A DNA stretch of 64,000 nucleotides, from assembly GCA_963377175.1 (NCBI GenBank), contig CAUJNA010000502.1, positions 145,001 to 209,000 on the forward strand, written 5' to 3'. The translations under genes were made by a program, and so were the position numbers. Source of the DNA: Effrenium voratum (Eukaryota > Sar > Dinophyceae > Suessiales > Symbiodiniaceae). A model generated the notes under the pieces. It ran no database searches and had not been told where the DNA came from. It worked only from the letters and a program-made list of their open reading frames with translations. This document shows, one piece after another, positions 1-10,345 of this stretch. Every line of letters begins with the position of its first letter. Positions within the stretch are counted from its first letter, which is position 1.

Positions 1-41
1 CAATCCCCACCCAAACCCACCCCAAACTGACTGGGGGAGTA

Positions 42-178
42 CATCCTCTCGCCAAACCGCGAGAAGAACGCAGCTCGAAAACGGCCTTTTCGATGGCGTC
101 GTCCGTCCTCTCCTGCACCTGCCGTTGGGTCTTCTCCGCCTGAAGCAACGGTCTCCCGACAAGGCGAAAGCGATCCAT
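42..178 (-). CDS. exon-like island, unidentified host gene
   Basis: A short open segment with strong G/C bias at third codon positions. It reads MDRFRLVGRPLLQAEKTQRQ and then a charged helix-like stretch. No family was recognised and the splice borders are not defined. The low AT content and amphipathic charged sequence contrast with the surrounding non-coding DNA. Confidence 0.35.
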
Positions 179-2080
179 TTGGAGCCTCCCACCCCCTGTG
201 GAGTTTCTGGACCCTCAAAAGCACCTGAAAAATGGCTATTGCCCAAGATTCTGGGGGGACCCATCACTGGCGACCTTCCATGGCTCAGACGTGAATTAAA
301 TTCGTAGGTTAGGGTTTTCCCTTTCGCAAGTGTCGGGTTCTTTGGGTTACCTTTTATGGTGCTTGGAAGTGCTGGGAAAAAATAAATGTGCTCTAGAAGC
401 TGATTCTTTCATTACTCATTCTCCGTTGTGTGTAAAAACAACCAAAACGGGCCATGGGTTGCACGTAATGCGACTCACCTATAGGTTATAACCTACTTAC
501 AATGAGGCTAGCGCCTGTAACAGCTATAACTTGGCTTACGAATTGCTTGCAAACACCCGAGCGTGATTTTCAACAGATGGCTGTGGGTCAAAATAAGTAC
601 CCAAAATGGAACCCTGGTATATTGAACCAAGGACTAAAACCTGCGGTCCCCTGCTGGGGGAAAAAAAACGACCCATACGCAAATCGTTTTTCCTTTCTGG
701 GTTTGTGGCGGTTTCCCGGAAGAAGGATCCATCAAAAGATTGGATGCTCCTAGATCGCAAGCAGGCGCGCACGTAACATGCGTTTGAGCACACTTCACAT
801 CAACCTCCAATATACTGGATTTGACCCCTGCGTCTGGATGCCTGCCAGCAGCTTGAAATCGTGGGGGAGGGTTTCTGCACCAAGGCACGGCGAAATGCCG
901 CAAAGCCCTTCCCTAATCCCCACCCCCGGCCGCCGCCCCAGCAATCATAAGAAAAACCAGCGAATAGGGCTTTGAGAAAACAAACGGGTTGCTCGTAAAT
1001 AGGATAATTGTTAATATCAAAAGTCAGTATATTTAGTGACTTTCGGGGTTTTGGGGTTTTGTGGGGTGGGTTGGGGGAGCGGGGCTCATATGGATGACTC
1101 AGCACAACTCAGGAGTTGAGGTGCTAATTCGCCTCCCCAGGGAGTGAAAGAATTGAGGGCCTCCCAACAAGGACTAAGCCCGAATGAGTTTGTTGAGGTT
1201 GCACGGCTGGGGGCAAAACACAACTGACATCAATCACGTCTTGGCACAAGGTAAAGAGATGTCTCAACGGCGTAAGCGTCCATGAGAGCCATGCACGTGG
1301 CGTGCAGAAGGTTGCTTGCTTCGGATCTGCTTTGCTCCTTGACTTTCACATGACTATGGGTCATCGACAACCTTCCATCCACGTCACTAGTTGCCGAACC
1401 GGCACACTCCCCGCAATCAACTCAAGGCCTATCCAATGCAGATCAAAAATCGCTCTTGCGATAGGTGTTGAGGTAACAATGATTCACTCAAAGCACGAGT
1501 GGATTTGCCAAACAAGTCTAAACTGTAAGTGTGCACTAAAGTAGCTGCTTTCCCCCAAAGCATAAAATGCAGCGAATAAGTTGCTCCTTCCAGAAAAGTG
1601 AATGTAACAGCCGATCAACATCCAAAACAAATCCGCAAGCAGCTGACACTGTGACTGGCCTGGTAGATGCGCTCAGAGAGGCAGTCCAACCTCAGTACTT
1701 TGATTTGCAGCCCACGTTAAGGCCAGATTCGAGCCATACGGGGGGGAGGACAAAACGAGACAATTTTATGGCTTCATAAGCTATGCCAATTAATCACTGT
1801 GCTTAGTGGTTATGATCGTACCTGAATGTTCGTAAGCAAGTTGTTGGCAAAATAGATTGTAAGTCTCCCTAAGTGGGCTGTGACTCACGTGGCTAACCAC
1901 TTGTTTATTTTGGCCGACTTCTTGCTTACTTCAGTGGCGGGGCGTGGCTCTCCCAACTTACTAGATCGGTTGAAGACCTACTCGGGGTTCAGCTAGTCGT
2001 AATGCCTTCTGTGAAAAGGGACTCGAAATGAGCTGATCTTTAAACAAGCACAATGCTTTACCAGGGTGCTGGTTTGATTC
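179..2080. other. non-coding host DNA
   Basis: No gene can be supported here. A weak GC3-rich minus-strand island near 828-908 (reading KGFAAFRRALVQKPS) could be another small exon. The rest is unique-looking sequence with many stops in all frames. Confidence 0.5.
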
Positions 2081-2152
2081 TGTGCATGTTCAACAGAAAC
2101 ATGATGCACACGGAACCATTCAATGGCGATCTTTTGCATAGACATAACCATA
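2081..2152 (+). repeat. left LTR of Copia element (72 bp)
   Basis: Begins TGTGCATGTTCAACAGAAAC and ends ACATAACCATA. It matches the right LTR except for a 33-bp internal segment that is absent here. It is unusually short for a Copia LTR. Confidence 0.9.
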
Positions 2153-2166
2153 GGTTATGAGCCCAA
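2153..2166 (+). promoter_or_regulatory. primer-binding site, initiator tRNA-Met half-molecule type
   Basis: GGTTATGAGCCCAA starts directly after the left LTR. Drosophila copia is known to prime from the anticodon-side end of the initiator tRNA-Met 5' half, whose complement is GGTTATGGGCCCA. The match has one internal mismatch. Confidence 0.75.
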
Positions 2167-2357
2167 ACTCTCTGAGGTAAAGCCATGATTCGCAGGCGCC
2201 GGCGAGAAGTGGTACGAGATGGGGAGACCGCAGATGAGGCCTTGGACCGCCTCATCATGGAGCGGGTGCAGGAGGAGGAGCGGGCATCGCGGGAGGGCGA
2301 GGTCGGAGGATCTGGAAGACCGGCGGGGGATTCGCCGGGTCACCGGTCCGGAACGGA

Positions 2358-2792
2358 GTGAGCCTCGGGGCGGAAGGGATGTTCTTCCCCCTCCCGGGCT
2401 GGTGCCGGATATGGCAGAAGATGGACGCCGCGGGCAAGGAGCTCTACGGGGTCCCCCTGGACAAGGAGAACAACCCGGCCAACAGGAGCGGATTCTGGAA
2501 CGGCCAGGTGAACCAATTCAAGATCGGGGTGGGGGTCAATTCCATCCTGGTGGGTCTCGAGGGCGTGGGTCTGGCGAAGGACCTGGGCCAAGCGGGCTAC
2601 CTCAGGAAATCCGAGGACGTTCTGGGGCGCACGGCGGGCACGATGCTGTAGTACCCCAAGGGCAATTCCTGGCTGGTGGAGAAGACCAAGGACATCCGGG
2701 AGTAAGGCATGGTCATGATTCGGGAGAACCTGAAGGGCATGGTCAACTGCGTGGACCACCTGACGGGCATCCTTCAGCTAGTCGAGAACTGA
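2358..2792 (+). pseudogene. 5' leader/Gag N-terminal reading frame of Copia element, two in-frame stops
   Basis: The frame starting MSLGAEGMFFPLPGW is strongly biased to G/C at third positions across its whole length and ends just before the main gag frame. Stops interrupt it at 2649-2651 (TAG) and near 2703 (TAA), after which the same frame continues coding-like to the TGA at 2790-2792. It is therefore a decayed coding segment, probably the N-terminal part of Gag or a leader ORF of this Copia lineage. No domain was recognised. Confidence 0.5.
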
Positions 2793-2823
2793 GGTTCAAA
2801 GAAGGGCCGCCCAAGCACAACCT

Positions 2824-4230
2824 GTGTCTGCTGGCAGGGCGACCACCGATGACCGAGGACGGCAACAAGGTCAAGAAGAAGATCTTGAAGCTCTGCGACT
2901 ACGGGTGATGAGGGACGCGGAGGAGATCTTCGAAAGAGAAGTGGCGAGATTGCAGGCGGCAAGAACGAGGGACGATGTTTCCTACAGGACGGCATCAGAA
3001 GGAGGAGTCGTTGGAGGTCTTGGTCCTCCACCGCTTCATGATGAAGGAAATCGACCTCAGCCACCTCCACCACCACCACCACCTCCGAGGGGATTGGACG
3101 ACAATAAGCCGACTGCTCCATCTCACTTGTCGGAGGCTCTGAGGAATTTGGTGTTGCCTAGTCTGCCTCCCCCTGGAGGAGATCTGGCAGCGTTGACCTT
3201 TGGAGATTGGGTGACGGTGATCGGGCCGTTGATGGCGGACATTGCAGGTTCAGCTCAAGAGTGGTGGAAGGATGTTCTTCAACGAGCAGAATCCACCTAC
3301 ACGGAGTGGCTGATTGCAACCCCCTTGGAGAAGCTGAGGCTGAAGCCTTCGTTGGGGGAGAAACATGTCCACAATCACCGGGTGGAGCAACGGGGGCTTT
3401 CCATGCTACTTGCTGCACTGCCTGACCCAATCCGCAGAGAAATCATCTCGGCAAGGAAAATGTCGGCCACGGAGATCATGTTTCGCCTTCACCAGATATA
3501 TCAGCCAGGTGGGACGTCGGAGAGAGGCAATCTGCTCAAGAACCTGGCAGATCCGAAGGTGGGAAACACGTTGACGGAGGCCCTGCAGACGTTGAGGCTG
3601 TGGAGGAGATGGTTGGCGAGGGCAGAGGAGTTGGAGGTGGCACTACCAGATGGCTTGGTGTTGCTGACGGTCCTAAACAAGATTGCGGAAGCAGTCGGGA
3701 AAGCGGGTGCTCAAGCCAGCTTTCGGATCTCCTCGGTTCGCCAAGAACTTCAAGTTGATGTTCGCCCTCATCTCGCGAAGATCAAGCAGTTCTCGGAGTA
3801 CTTGCAGGCGGAGGCGGAAGAACTCTCACTTGCAACAGCCCTGAAGACCTCATCCACGACCAACGCGGCCAATCCAACTCAGCCAGCGGCGGGACTCAAG
3901 GCCCTGGCGACTTCTGGAACCAAGGATCCGGCTGCAGAGACGGGAGACCAGAAGCAAAAGGTCATTCGGGGCACCATGCAGGTTTTGGGGCACAGATGGA
4001 GGATGCAAGAAGGGTGGCAGTTGCAGCTACGCCCATTCGTGGGATGGCTTGGAGAAGAACAACCGGTGCTTCGGATGTTCTGGGGTGGGCCACTCGAAGC
4101 GGGATTGCCCGGTCAAGAAATGGGACTGGGGCACGAGCAAGACGACAGCAACGGCCCCTCCCAAGGTGTCCAAGTTCGAGAAGCAGAAGGATGCAAGGTC
4201 TTCGGGAGAAGGCTCTGGCGCAGGCGGTGA
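2824..4230 (+). CDS. gag: Copia Gag (capsid) protein
   Basis: Structural polyprotein of the retrotransposon. After a charged N-terminus (about residues 1-60) and a poly-proline run (about 79-88) comes an alpha-helical region of UBN2/retrotrans_gag type with a conserved-looking W-W pair (EWW) and a segment reading LLKNLADPKVGNTLTEAL. This forms the virus-like particle that packages the RNA. The frame is meaningful to about 3985. Beyond that its tail is out of register: the real continuation, a CCCH then a CCHC zinc finger, lies in the frame of the next feature. So a frameshift lies near 3970, either a mutation or a sequencing error. Confidence 0.8.
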   Translation: MSAGRATTDDRGRQQGQEEDLEALRLRVMRDAEEIFEREVARLQAARTRDDVSYRTASEGGVVGGLGPPPLHDEGNRPQPPPPPPPPPRGLDDNKPTAPSHLSEALRNLVLPSLPPPGGDLAALTFGDWVTVIGPLMADIAGSAQEWWKDVLQRAESTYTEWLIATPLEKLRLKPSLGEKHVHNHRVEQRGLSMLLAALPDPIRREIISARKMSATEIMFRLHQIYQPGGTSERGNLLKNLADPKVGNTLTEALQTLRLWRRWLARAEELEVALPDGLVLLTVLNKIAEAVGKAGAQASFRISSVRQELQVDVRPHLAKIKQFSEYLQAEAEELSLATALKTSSTTNAANPTQPAAGLKALATSGTKDPAAETGDQKQKVIRGTMQVLGHRWRMQEGWQLQLRPFVGWLGEEQPVLRMFWGGPLEAGLPGQEMGLGHEQDDSNGPSQGVQVREAEGCKVFGRRLWRRR

Positions 4231-5395
4231 AGGGGCCCGACAGGCTGGCTCACCGGGCTCCGCGGAGGAGGCGTCCCGGGAGGTCACCGGTCGGATTCCC
4301 AGCACCGCACCGCCGAATTCGGTGGCCATGGGCGGAGGAACACCTAAGCCGCCGCATGCTGCGGAGGCTGGGTTGATGTCTGAAGTGGCGGGCTTGCTGA
4401 AATCATTGAGATCGATGAAGGCCCTCCAGATCAAGTATGAGGCAGCCAAGAGACAGGCTGGAGCTGAGGAGTTGGAGCCAGTTGCCCTCCTGGACGGAGG
4501 GGCAACGCATGCCTTGAGGCAAGCAAGGTCGCACGAAAGAGGCGATCTAACGGCAGTGGAAGTGGAGTTGGCCTGCGGAAGCACGGTGTTGTACAAGCAC
4601 CCTGGCACGTCGGCCCTGTTGACGCTGGATCCGGTGGAGCCCATCATACCACTGAGGATGTTGGTCAATGCCGGCTTTGTGGTCAAGTGGAATGCCAAGG
4701 GCTGCATCATCAAACACCCTGACACGGTCGGCTTCATTGTTGGCTTCGTCATGGGTGCCCGGTCAGCGGCGATGAAGTTGATGGATTACCTGGATGCCCC
4801 GGGCGGGCACACGGCGGTAACCACGGATCGGGCATGGTGGCTGCGGCATTTCCCGCATCTTCCGGAGGAGGTGCTGGAGCTCATGGGCCGAGTAGAGGAC
4901 GGAGCAGAAGCAGCCGCTCGGAGCCCTTTCAACAGGAGCTTGAGAAGAAGATGGGAAAGAAGCAAGGGGCTGGTGGTTCACCTCTTCGCCGGAAGGGATG
5001 CCAAAGAATGGAGAAGGGAAGATTGGAGAGGCTACGAGGTCATCACGATAGACATGGAGGAGAATGCGAGGCAGAACCTTCATGATGCGGCCTTGTGGGG
5101 ATACCTTTGGCACCTTGGGAAGAAAGGACTGATTCGGGCGGTGATCGGCGGACCACCATGCCGGACTATTTCCAGGTTGCGGCACAATCAGCCAGGACCG
5201 AAGTCGGTATGGACTGCCAGGCTTGTCCATAGAGGACAGAAGGAAGGTCAATGGAGACACGGCACTGTTCTTCAAGCAGATGGCTTTGTGGTTGATCGCC
5301 GAGGACTCTTCATGGAGGAGAGGAAAACCGGTTGGGTTCCTGGGGGAGTCTCCGATGGACCCGGCCAAGTACGATCCAAAGGCAGAGGAGCTTGA
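4049..5395 (+). CDS. pol: Copia Pol part 1: zinc fingers, aspartic protease, methyltransferase-like insert
   Basis: The same frame is open upstream from about 3985 and there encodes a CCCH-type finger (CKKGGSCSYAH). A retroviral zinc knuckle CFGCSGVGHSKRDC (CX2CX4HX4C) follows. The aspartic protease is marked by VALLDGGATHAL, the DTGA-like active site with GG in place of S/TG. Farther on, about residues 305-385 resemble a class I methyltransferase: HLFAGRDAKEW for the SAM loop, VITIDME for the acidic strand, and VIGGPPCRT, matching the PC motif of C5-cytosine methyltransferases. After about 5215 the real frame moves to the next feature, so the last ~55 residues here are out of register. Methyltransferase activity is not established. 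Confidence 0.8.
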   Translation: MEKNNRCFGCSGVGHSKRDCPVKKWDWGTSKTTATAPPKVSKFEKQKDARSSGEGSGAGGEGARQAGSPGSAEEASREVTGRIPSTAPPNSVAMGGGTPKPPHAAEAGLMSEVAGLLKSLRSMKALQIKYEAAKRQAGAEELEPVALLDGGATHALRQARSHERGDLTAVEVELACGSTVLYKHPGTSALLTLDPVEPIIPLRMLVNAGFVVKWNAKGCIIKHPDTVGFIVGFVMGARSAAMKLMDYLDAPGGHTAVTTDRAWWLRHFPHLPEEVLELMGRVEDGAEAAARSPFNRSLRRRWERSKGLVVHLFAGRDAKEWRREDWRGYEVITIDMEENARQNLHDAALWGYLWHLGKKGLIRAVIGGPPCRTISRLRHNQPGPKSVWTARLVHRGQKEGQWRHGTVLQADGFVVDRRGLFMEERKTGWVPGGVSDGPGQVRSKGRGA

Positions 5396-7022
5396 CATCC
5401 CCTCGTTCTGGAACTTCGAGGAGGTGCGCGAGTTCTGTCGGGATCATGGCATGATCTTGGTGGACCTAGATCAAGGGGCAGCTGGCCACCCCCGGAGGAA
5501 ACCAACTACGCTGGCGACCAATCTGCCCGGCATGGGGGAGCTTCATGGACTTAAGGGTCAAGGCCATCAAGAGATGGAGGCGTACCTACAGCGACGGTTG
5601 GTGCAGACGAGGACCTGGTCGAAATGGGCACCTGGGATGGTGGCAGCGATCAAGAAGTCCCTGAAGGTGATGATTGATCAACTGGAGGAAGGCTCAAGGG
5701 ACAAGGTAGCAGACACGAGGGAGATCAAGAAGATGACCCTTGAAAAGTGGAAGGAGCATGTGAAAAGGGGACACGCTCCGTTCAATCGGAGGTGCCGGGT
5801 TTGCATGCAGGAAGCGGGCATAGATCGGCCCCATAGAAGGTTGAAGGCCGATATACCGGCTTACGTCCTCAACTTGGATATTGCTGGCCCCTTCTCGGCT
5901 GGAGATGATGCAGGCACCGGGAGAAAGGTCAAGTATGCCCTCATCGGAACGGTACCTGTACCTCTTGAAGGAGGAGAAGGTGGTGATCCACCAGCAGAGC
6001 CGGTCGAAGATGCAGAAGAGGATGTGGTCTCAGGTGAATGGGAAGAAGAAGATGAGCAGCCCCGCGCTTCAGATGACGAGGCAAGGCGGCTCAACGAGAA
6101 GGTCAAGGACGAGATGGCCGAGGCGCTCAAGGGGGTCAAGGTTCAGAATGTCACCATGACGGAAGTAATGGAAACCCGAAGTGCCACGGAGGTTATCAGA
6201 GCCCTGAACCTTATCTTCGTGAAATACCGCAGCTTGGGGATCCCGCTCTACCGCATGCACTGTGACCGAGCAAAGGAGTTCCTCTCGAAGCAGGTGCAGC
6301 ATTGGTGCTTGGAACACAACTTGCTGCTTACCATGACCTCGGGAGACGATCATGCAGCGAACGGAAGAGTGGAGACAGAGGTCAACCATGTCAAAAGAAG
6401 GCTTCGAGTGGTGCTGAAGGGGTCTGGAGCTCCAGCGAAGTGGTGGCCTGCAGCCCTACGTCATGTGGTCCTACAGCGAAATCAGCAACAGCTTGAAAGA
6501 CTTGGGGTGGAGACCTTCCCGCTGCTCCCATTCTATGCTAAGGTCATGGTGAAGACAAAGAGATGGCATAAGAAGGGGCCCTTGGCATCACCTTTTCGTG
6601 AAGTTCGCCTGCTGGGTCCGAGCCCATTGATGAGCTGGGGTTGGGTGGTGCAAACCAATGAGGGGACCATCCAGCATGCAAGGGCTGCCATCTTGCCAGA
6701 TGAGGAAGCAGACAGGGCGCGGTACGAGCTGGAGGTGGACGATAACCCTGGAAAACCGAAGCAACGGCTGACCGGGAAACAGCGGATGGAACGCGGGCCA
6801 CATCTGGGGGGAGATCTCGACCATGAAGAAGGGGTACTGCCTCAGGACGAAGATGAAGGCCCCGCTCTACGTGAACTGCAAGCGGGGGGGGGGGTACTAC
6901 ACTGGCCTGAAGAAATTTTGGCTAACAGACAAAGGAAGAGAAGAGCTCGAGACTCTGGGCGCCTATCAGTGGGGCTTGAAGGAAGCATTAGCAGAGGAAA
7001 TCAAGGTCGTCCCCATGGGTGA
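5223..7022 (+). CDS. pol: Copia Pol part 2: integrase
   Basis: The N-terminal ~100 residues continue the methyltransferase-like insert; FLGESPMDP resembles the region following the ENV/ENP motif. An HHCC zinc site follows (HVKRGHAPFNRRCRVCMQEA), then an rve catalytic core with the first Asp in LNLDIAGPF, the second in MHCDRAKEF and the Glu in NGRVETEVNH. Integrase inserts the cDNA into host chromosomes. An acidic linker sits inside the core between the first and second Asp. The frame stays true to about 6884, where an 11-G homopolymer (6884-6894) shifts the coding sequence into the frame of the next feature. The remaining 40-odd residues are nonsense. Confidence 0.9.
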   Translation: MSIEDRRKVNGDTALFFKQMALWLIAEDSSWRRGKPVGFLGESPMDPAKYDPKAEELDIPSFWNFEEVREFCRDHGMILVDLDQGAAGHPRRKPTTLATNLPGMGELHGLKGQGHQEMEAYLQRRLVQTRTWSKWAPGMVAAIKKSLKVMIDQLEEGSRDKVADTREIKKMTLEKWKEHVKRGHAPFNRRCRVCMQEAGIDRPHRRLKADIPAYVLNLDIAGPFSAGDDAGTGRKVKYALIGTVPVPLEGGEGGDPPAEPVEDAEEDVVSGEWEEEDEQPRASDDEARRLNEKVKDEMAEALKGVKVQNVTMTEVMETRSATEVIRALNLIFVKYRSLGIPLYRMHCDRAKEFLSKQVQHWCLEHNLLLTMTSGDDHAANGRVETEVNHVKRRLRVVLKGSGAPAKWWPAALRHVVLQRNQQQLERLGVETFPLLPFYAKVMVKTKRWHKKGPLASPFREVRLLGPSPLMSWGWVVQTNEGTIQHARAAILPDEEADRARYELEVDDNPGKPKQRLTGKQRMERGPHLGGDLDHEEGVLPQDEDEGPALRELQAGGGVLHWPEEILANRQRKRRARDSGRLSVGLEGSISRGNQGRPHG

Positions 7023-9153
7023 GGAGCTTGGATTTGCACATGGTGCCGCGGTGGAGTTCCTCATGGGTGGCATCAATCAGCTGGAAGACGACCTGGGGAA
7101 CCTTCAGAAGGACGAGGGTGAGAAGGGCTATCGGATGGCCTTGTTGAAGGGAGGTTGCGAAGAGGAGCCGGAAAAGGTTCTACAAACTCGCACCGTGCCG
7201 CTTCAGGAGGTGAGAAGAGATCTGGAAAGCTGGAAAGAAGCCATGACCGATGAGTATAATGCCTTGGTCTACGGCACGAAGGTGGTGAAGCCAGTGAACG
7301 AGAAGGATTTGGACAGCATCCCGGGCATCGAGAACGCGGAGTTCGCCCCGGGTAAGCTGGTCACAACCATCAAGGCACCTCTGGGCAGGAAAAGAGCTCG
7401 GGCAGTGATTTGTGGCAACCTGTTGACGGACGGCAATGGTGAAAGCTCGAAGTCGGCGGTGGACAAGAAGGAAAACTACGCGGGAGGCATCGATGGCACG
7501 GCCTTGAGATGCGTCCTACGGAAAACGGCACACGAGCGGTGGGACCTGGCCACGGTGGATGTGAAATGCGCCTTCCTGCTGGCACCTCGCCAAGAGAAGA
7601 GGAGGGTCCTCATCACGAGGCCCCCCAAAGTGCTTGTGGAAGCGGGCATCGTTCCGGCCTCGGAGCGTTGGCTTGTTCAAGGAGCCATGTATGGTCTGGA
7701 GACCAGCCCAGCAGACTGGTCGGCTTTCAGAGACCAGCGTCTGAGGGGTTTCGAGTGGAAGCATGAGGGCCGAAGCTTCAAGCTGCAGCAGACCACCGAG
7801 TCCAACGTGTGGGCGGTGATGGAGCAGAAAAAGGAGACAGATGGACTGCAAGCTCCGTGCGGATACGTTGTGATCTACGTAGATGATTTCTTGGCAGCCG
7901 GACCTCGAGGCTTGGTGGATAGCATCATCAAGCGGATCAATGAAGAATGGGTCTGCAGCCTGCCGGAATGGATTCATCATGAAGGTTGGACCAAGTTCTG
8001 CGGGATGGAGTTGAGATGGAATGGAGATGGAGATCTGCACGTGGCTCAGCCCTCCTACATTGCGGAGCTGATCAAGAGGCACAACGTGGAGTGTGCTAGA
8101 CCGGTCCCGTTCAGCAAGCCAGAGATCCCCGAGAACCCGCAGATGACGCCAGAAGCTATTCGGGCGGCCCAGGGATTGGTTGGTGAGCTGCTATGGTTAT
8201 CGGTGCGGACGAGACCAGATGTGTCCTTCGGAGTCTCTTGGATGTCACAACATGTGACACGATGTCCGCAGGAGGTGGTCAAGGTCGGCATGGAGATGAT
8301 GGCGTACTTGTACGGTACGAAGGAATTGGGCCTGGTGTATGGGGGCTGCAAGGGAGACAGGGGGCCAGATGGTGGTTTGCCGTTTGCGAGGTCAATGAGG
8401 AGATTAGAGATGTACGCGGACATCTCCTTTGCCCCGTTGGGTGAAAAGAGCCATCAAGGGGTTCTCGGTTTCTATGGTGGCGCCTTGGTTCAATGGGAAT
8501 CCAGCCGCCAGCCGTTTGCGACCCTTAGCACAGCGGAAGCCGAACTGGTGGGCTACATCGAGGCCATGATCATGGGTGACTCCCTCTGCGCGGTCTTGGA
8601 CATCATGGAGGGTGGCCACAACGGCGGAGGAATCACGGAGAAAGTGATATACGGGGACAACACGGCGGCGTTGGCCATCGTTCAGAATCCAGATGGGCCG
8701 TGGCGTACACGGCATCTTCGGCTGCGTGCCAATGTGTTGCGAGAAAGAGTGAGAGGTGGAGAATGGCAGGTTCGACATTTGCCAGGTTGTGATTTGGTCG
8801 CGGACTACCTCACGAAGACGGTGGCTTCCAGGTCACAGTGGCTCAGGTTCTACGCCATGACGGGCATGCTCCTGGCCACATCAGAGGTGGATGGAATGGT
8901 GAGCCAAGAAGCTCTTGGGTCCCAGAAGGGGCTCACCAAGGACACGGTCATGAAGGTGGCGGCTCTGAGTGGGCTCATGGGGATTGTGGCTTGCTGGAAG
9001 CCGCAGGACCCTCGGTCTCACACCGTGAAGGAGCTTTGTCTGGCGGCTCTTGGTGTTGGTTTAGGTTTCGTGTATAAAGGCCATCGGGCCCAACCTGCGA
9101 GGGAATCAAGATCGGCTACTGGGATAGGGTCGTACTTACAACTTGAGTTATAA
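6823..9153 (+). CDS. pol: Copia Pol part 3: reverse transcriptase and RNase H
   Basis: Copies the element RNA into cDNA. The RT begins after about residue 150: the lysine-rich strand motif KAPLGRKRARAVICGN, then LATVDVKCAFLLAPR (first catalytic Asp; DVKTAFL in most Copia) and VVIYVDDFLAAG (the catalytic YVDD). RNase H follows, with MYADISFAP, LSTAEAELVGY and IYGDNTAALA supplying the acidic residues and RTRHLRLRANVLRE the conserved RHI-like block. The real frame starts near the G-run at 6884; the first ~20 residues are out of frame. The reading frame ends only because of the inserted element: the last 11 codons and the stop lie inside it (from 9119). Confidence 0.93.
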   Translation: MKKGYCLRTKMKAPLYVNCKRGGGYYTGLKKFWLTDKGREELETLGAYQWGLKEALAEEIKVVPMGEELGFAHGAAVEFLMGGINQLEDDLGNLQKDEGEKGYRMALLKGGCEEEPEKVLQTRTVPLQEVRRDLESWKEAMTDEYNALVYGTKVVKPVNEKDLDSIPGIENAEFAPGKLVTTIKAPLGRKRARAVICGNLLTDGNGESSKSAVDKKENYAGGIDGTALRCVLRKTAHERWDLATVDVKCAFLLAPRQEKRRVLITRPPKVLVEAGIVPASERWLVQGAMYGLETSPADWSAFRDQRLRGFEWKHEGRSFKLQQTTESNVWAVMEQKKETDGLQAPCGYVVIYVDDFLAAGPRGLVDSIIKRINEEWVCSLPEWIHHEGWTKFCGMELRWNGDGDLHVAQPSYIAELIKRHNVECARPVPFSKPEIPENPQMTPEAIRAAQGLVGELLWLSVRTRPDVSFGVSWMSQHVTRCPQEVVKVGMEMMAYLYGTKELGLVYGGCKGDRGPDGGLPFARSMRRLEMYADISFAPLGEKSHQGVLGFYGGALVQWESSRQPFATLSTAEAELVGYIEAMIMGDSLCAVLDIMEGGHNGGGITEKVIYGDNTAALAIVQNPDGPWRTRHLRLRANVLRERVRGGEWQVRHLPGCDLVADYLTKTVASRSQWLRFYAMTGMLLATSEVDGMVSQEALGSQKGLTKDTVMKVAALSGLMGIVACWKPQDPRSHTVKELCLAALGVGLGFVYKGHRAQPARESRSATGIGSYLQLEL

Positions 9154-9596
9154 GTTACTACAAGTGGACTTATAACGTGGGACAAGTGGACTTATAAGTT
9201 TGCTAAGTCCGAGAATAGTTATAAGTTACTTGTCTATGTTTAACTTAGATAGGCCCACTTATAAGTTCGAGCTAAGTTCCGGGCGCCGGGACTTAGAATG
9301 AACTTAGCTGGGACTTAGCTTTTTAGCACCATTTGAGGAAAACAGCCTTCGGTCATTCAGCGCTTGCGAAGCAATGTCCCAAACGCGTCTACCTCGCTGA
9401 GTCTACGTGTCTGCCTGCGTGCGAAAAAGCACGCGTGCGCTATCCCTGACATGTCGCGGACCACATCGCTGAACGAGAGAGAAAGCCTGACACCGGACTA
9501 CGCGCGCGCGCATCATTTTTCGAGACGTACGGTCGCTCCCGGCTAGACCGCGCAGGGCGGAACACGGCGTAGCGGCGGCGGGGCCGCTTCCATGTT

Positions 9597-9862
9597 TGGA
9601 AAACACATCGCGGCAGGACCGCGCAGTGACCATCGCGGCAGGACCGCGCAGTGAGCCATCGCGGCAGGACCGCGCAGCGAGCCATCGCGGCAGGACCGCG
9701 CAGCGACCATCGCGGCAGGACCGCGCAGCGACCATCGCGGCAGGACCGCGCAGCGACCATCGCGGCAGGACCGCGCAACGACCATCGCGGCAGGACCGCG
9801 CAGCGACCATCGCGGCAGGACCGCGCAGTGAGCCATCGCGGCAGGACCGCGCAGTGAGCCAT
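9597..9862 (+). repeat. tandem minisatellite, ~24-26-bp unit, in left foldback arm
   Basis: About eleven copies of CATCGCGGCAGGACCGCGCA with short variable joints (GTGAC, GTGAGC, GCGAC). Each unit contains GCGG...CCGC half-palindromes. The right arm lacks the expansion, so it arose after the arms were formed. Confidence 0.9.
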
Positions 9863-9865
9863 CGC

Positions 9866-10345
9866 GCATGCAGTTTACGCTGTTTGTTCGCGCTGCTTCG
9901 CACGCTTGGCTCGATGGAGCCGGAGCATTTTTTGCACTGATTGACTCGGTTTAATTTTGTTGTCCAATAATCGTTTCTATATAGTGTCTCCGCTGGCGGC
10001 CGGTCCGCCTTCATATAGTCGCATGGGGTGGTTTCTCCGCCGGCGGCCGGTCCGCCCATTTTGCTTTTCTCGTTTGATGATATATCATTGTAGCGGTGGT
10101 TCCGCTGGCGGCCGGTCCGCCAAGCTTTTTTTGCCACGTTCATTTTCATTTCGAGATGGCACTTGAAGCGGTTGTCCGCTGGCGGCTGGTCCGCCCAGGA
10201 ATTGTTCGGCGTGATTTTTATTTCGAGATGGCACTTGAAGCGGTGGTCTGATGGCGCCTTGCGATTTTTTGCATGTTTGGATTGTGAGTGCGCGGGTGAA
10301 AGGCTGCAAGACTCAATCAAGACTCCAGAATCCAGACTGCTGACT
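9866..10345 (+). repeat. left inverted arm of foldback element
   Basis: Reverse complement of about 11378-11868 with few differences. It contains four or five copies of a palindromic GGCGGCCGGTCCGCC block. Long frames through it are by-products of the repeat. Confidence 0.85.

Noticed and set aside
2219..2908. 229-codon plus-strand frame in the Copia leader
   Set aside because: Arg/Gly/Pro-rich shadow of the 2358 frame, which has the coding-type third-position bias.
9597..9862. CRISPR-like array
   Set aside because: Units follow each other with only 4-6 variable bases, so there are no spacers of constant length; eukaryotic context.
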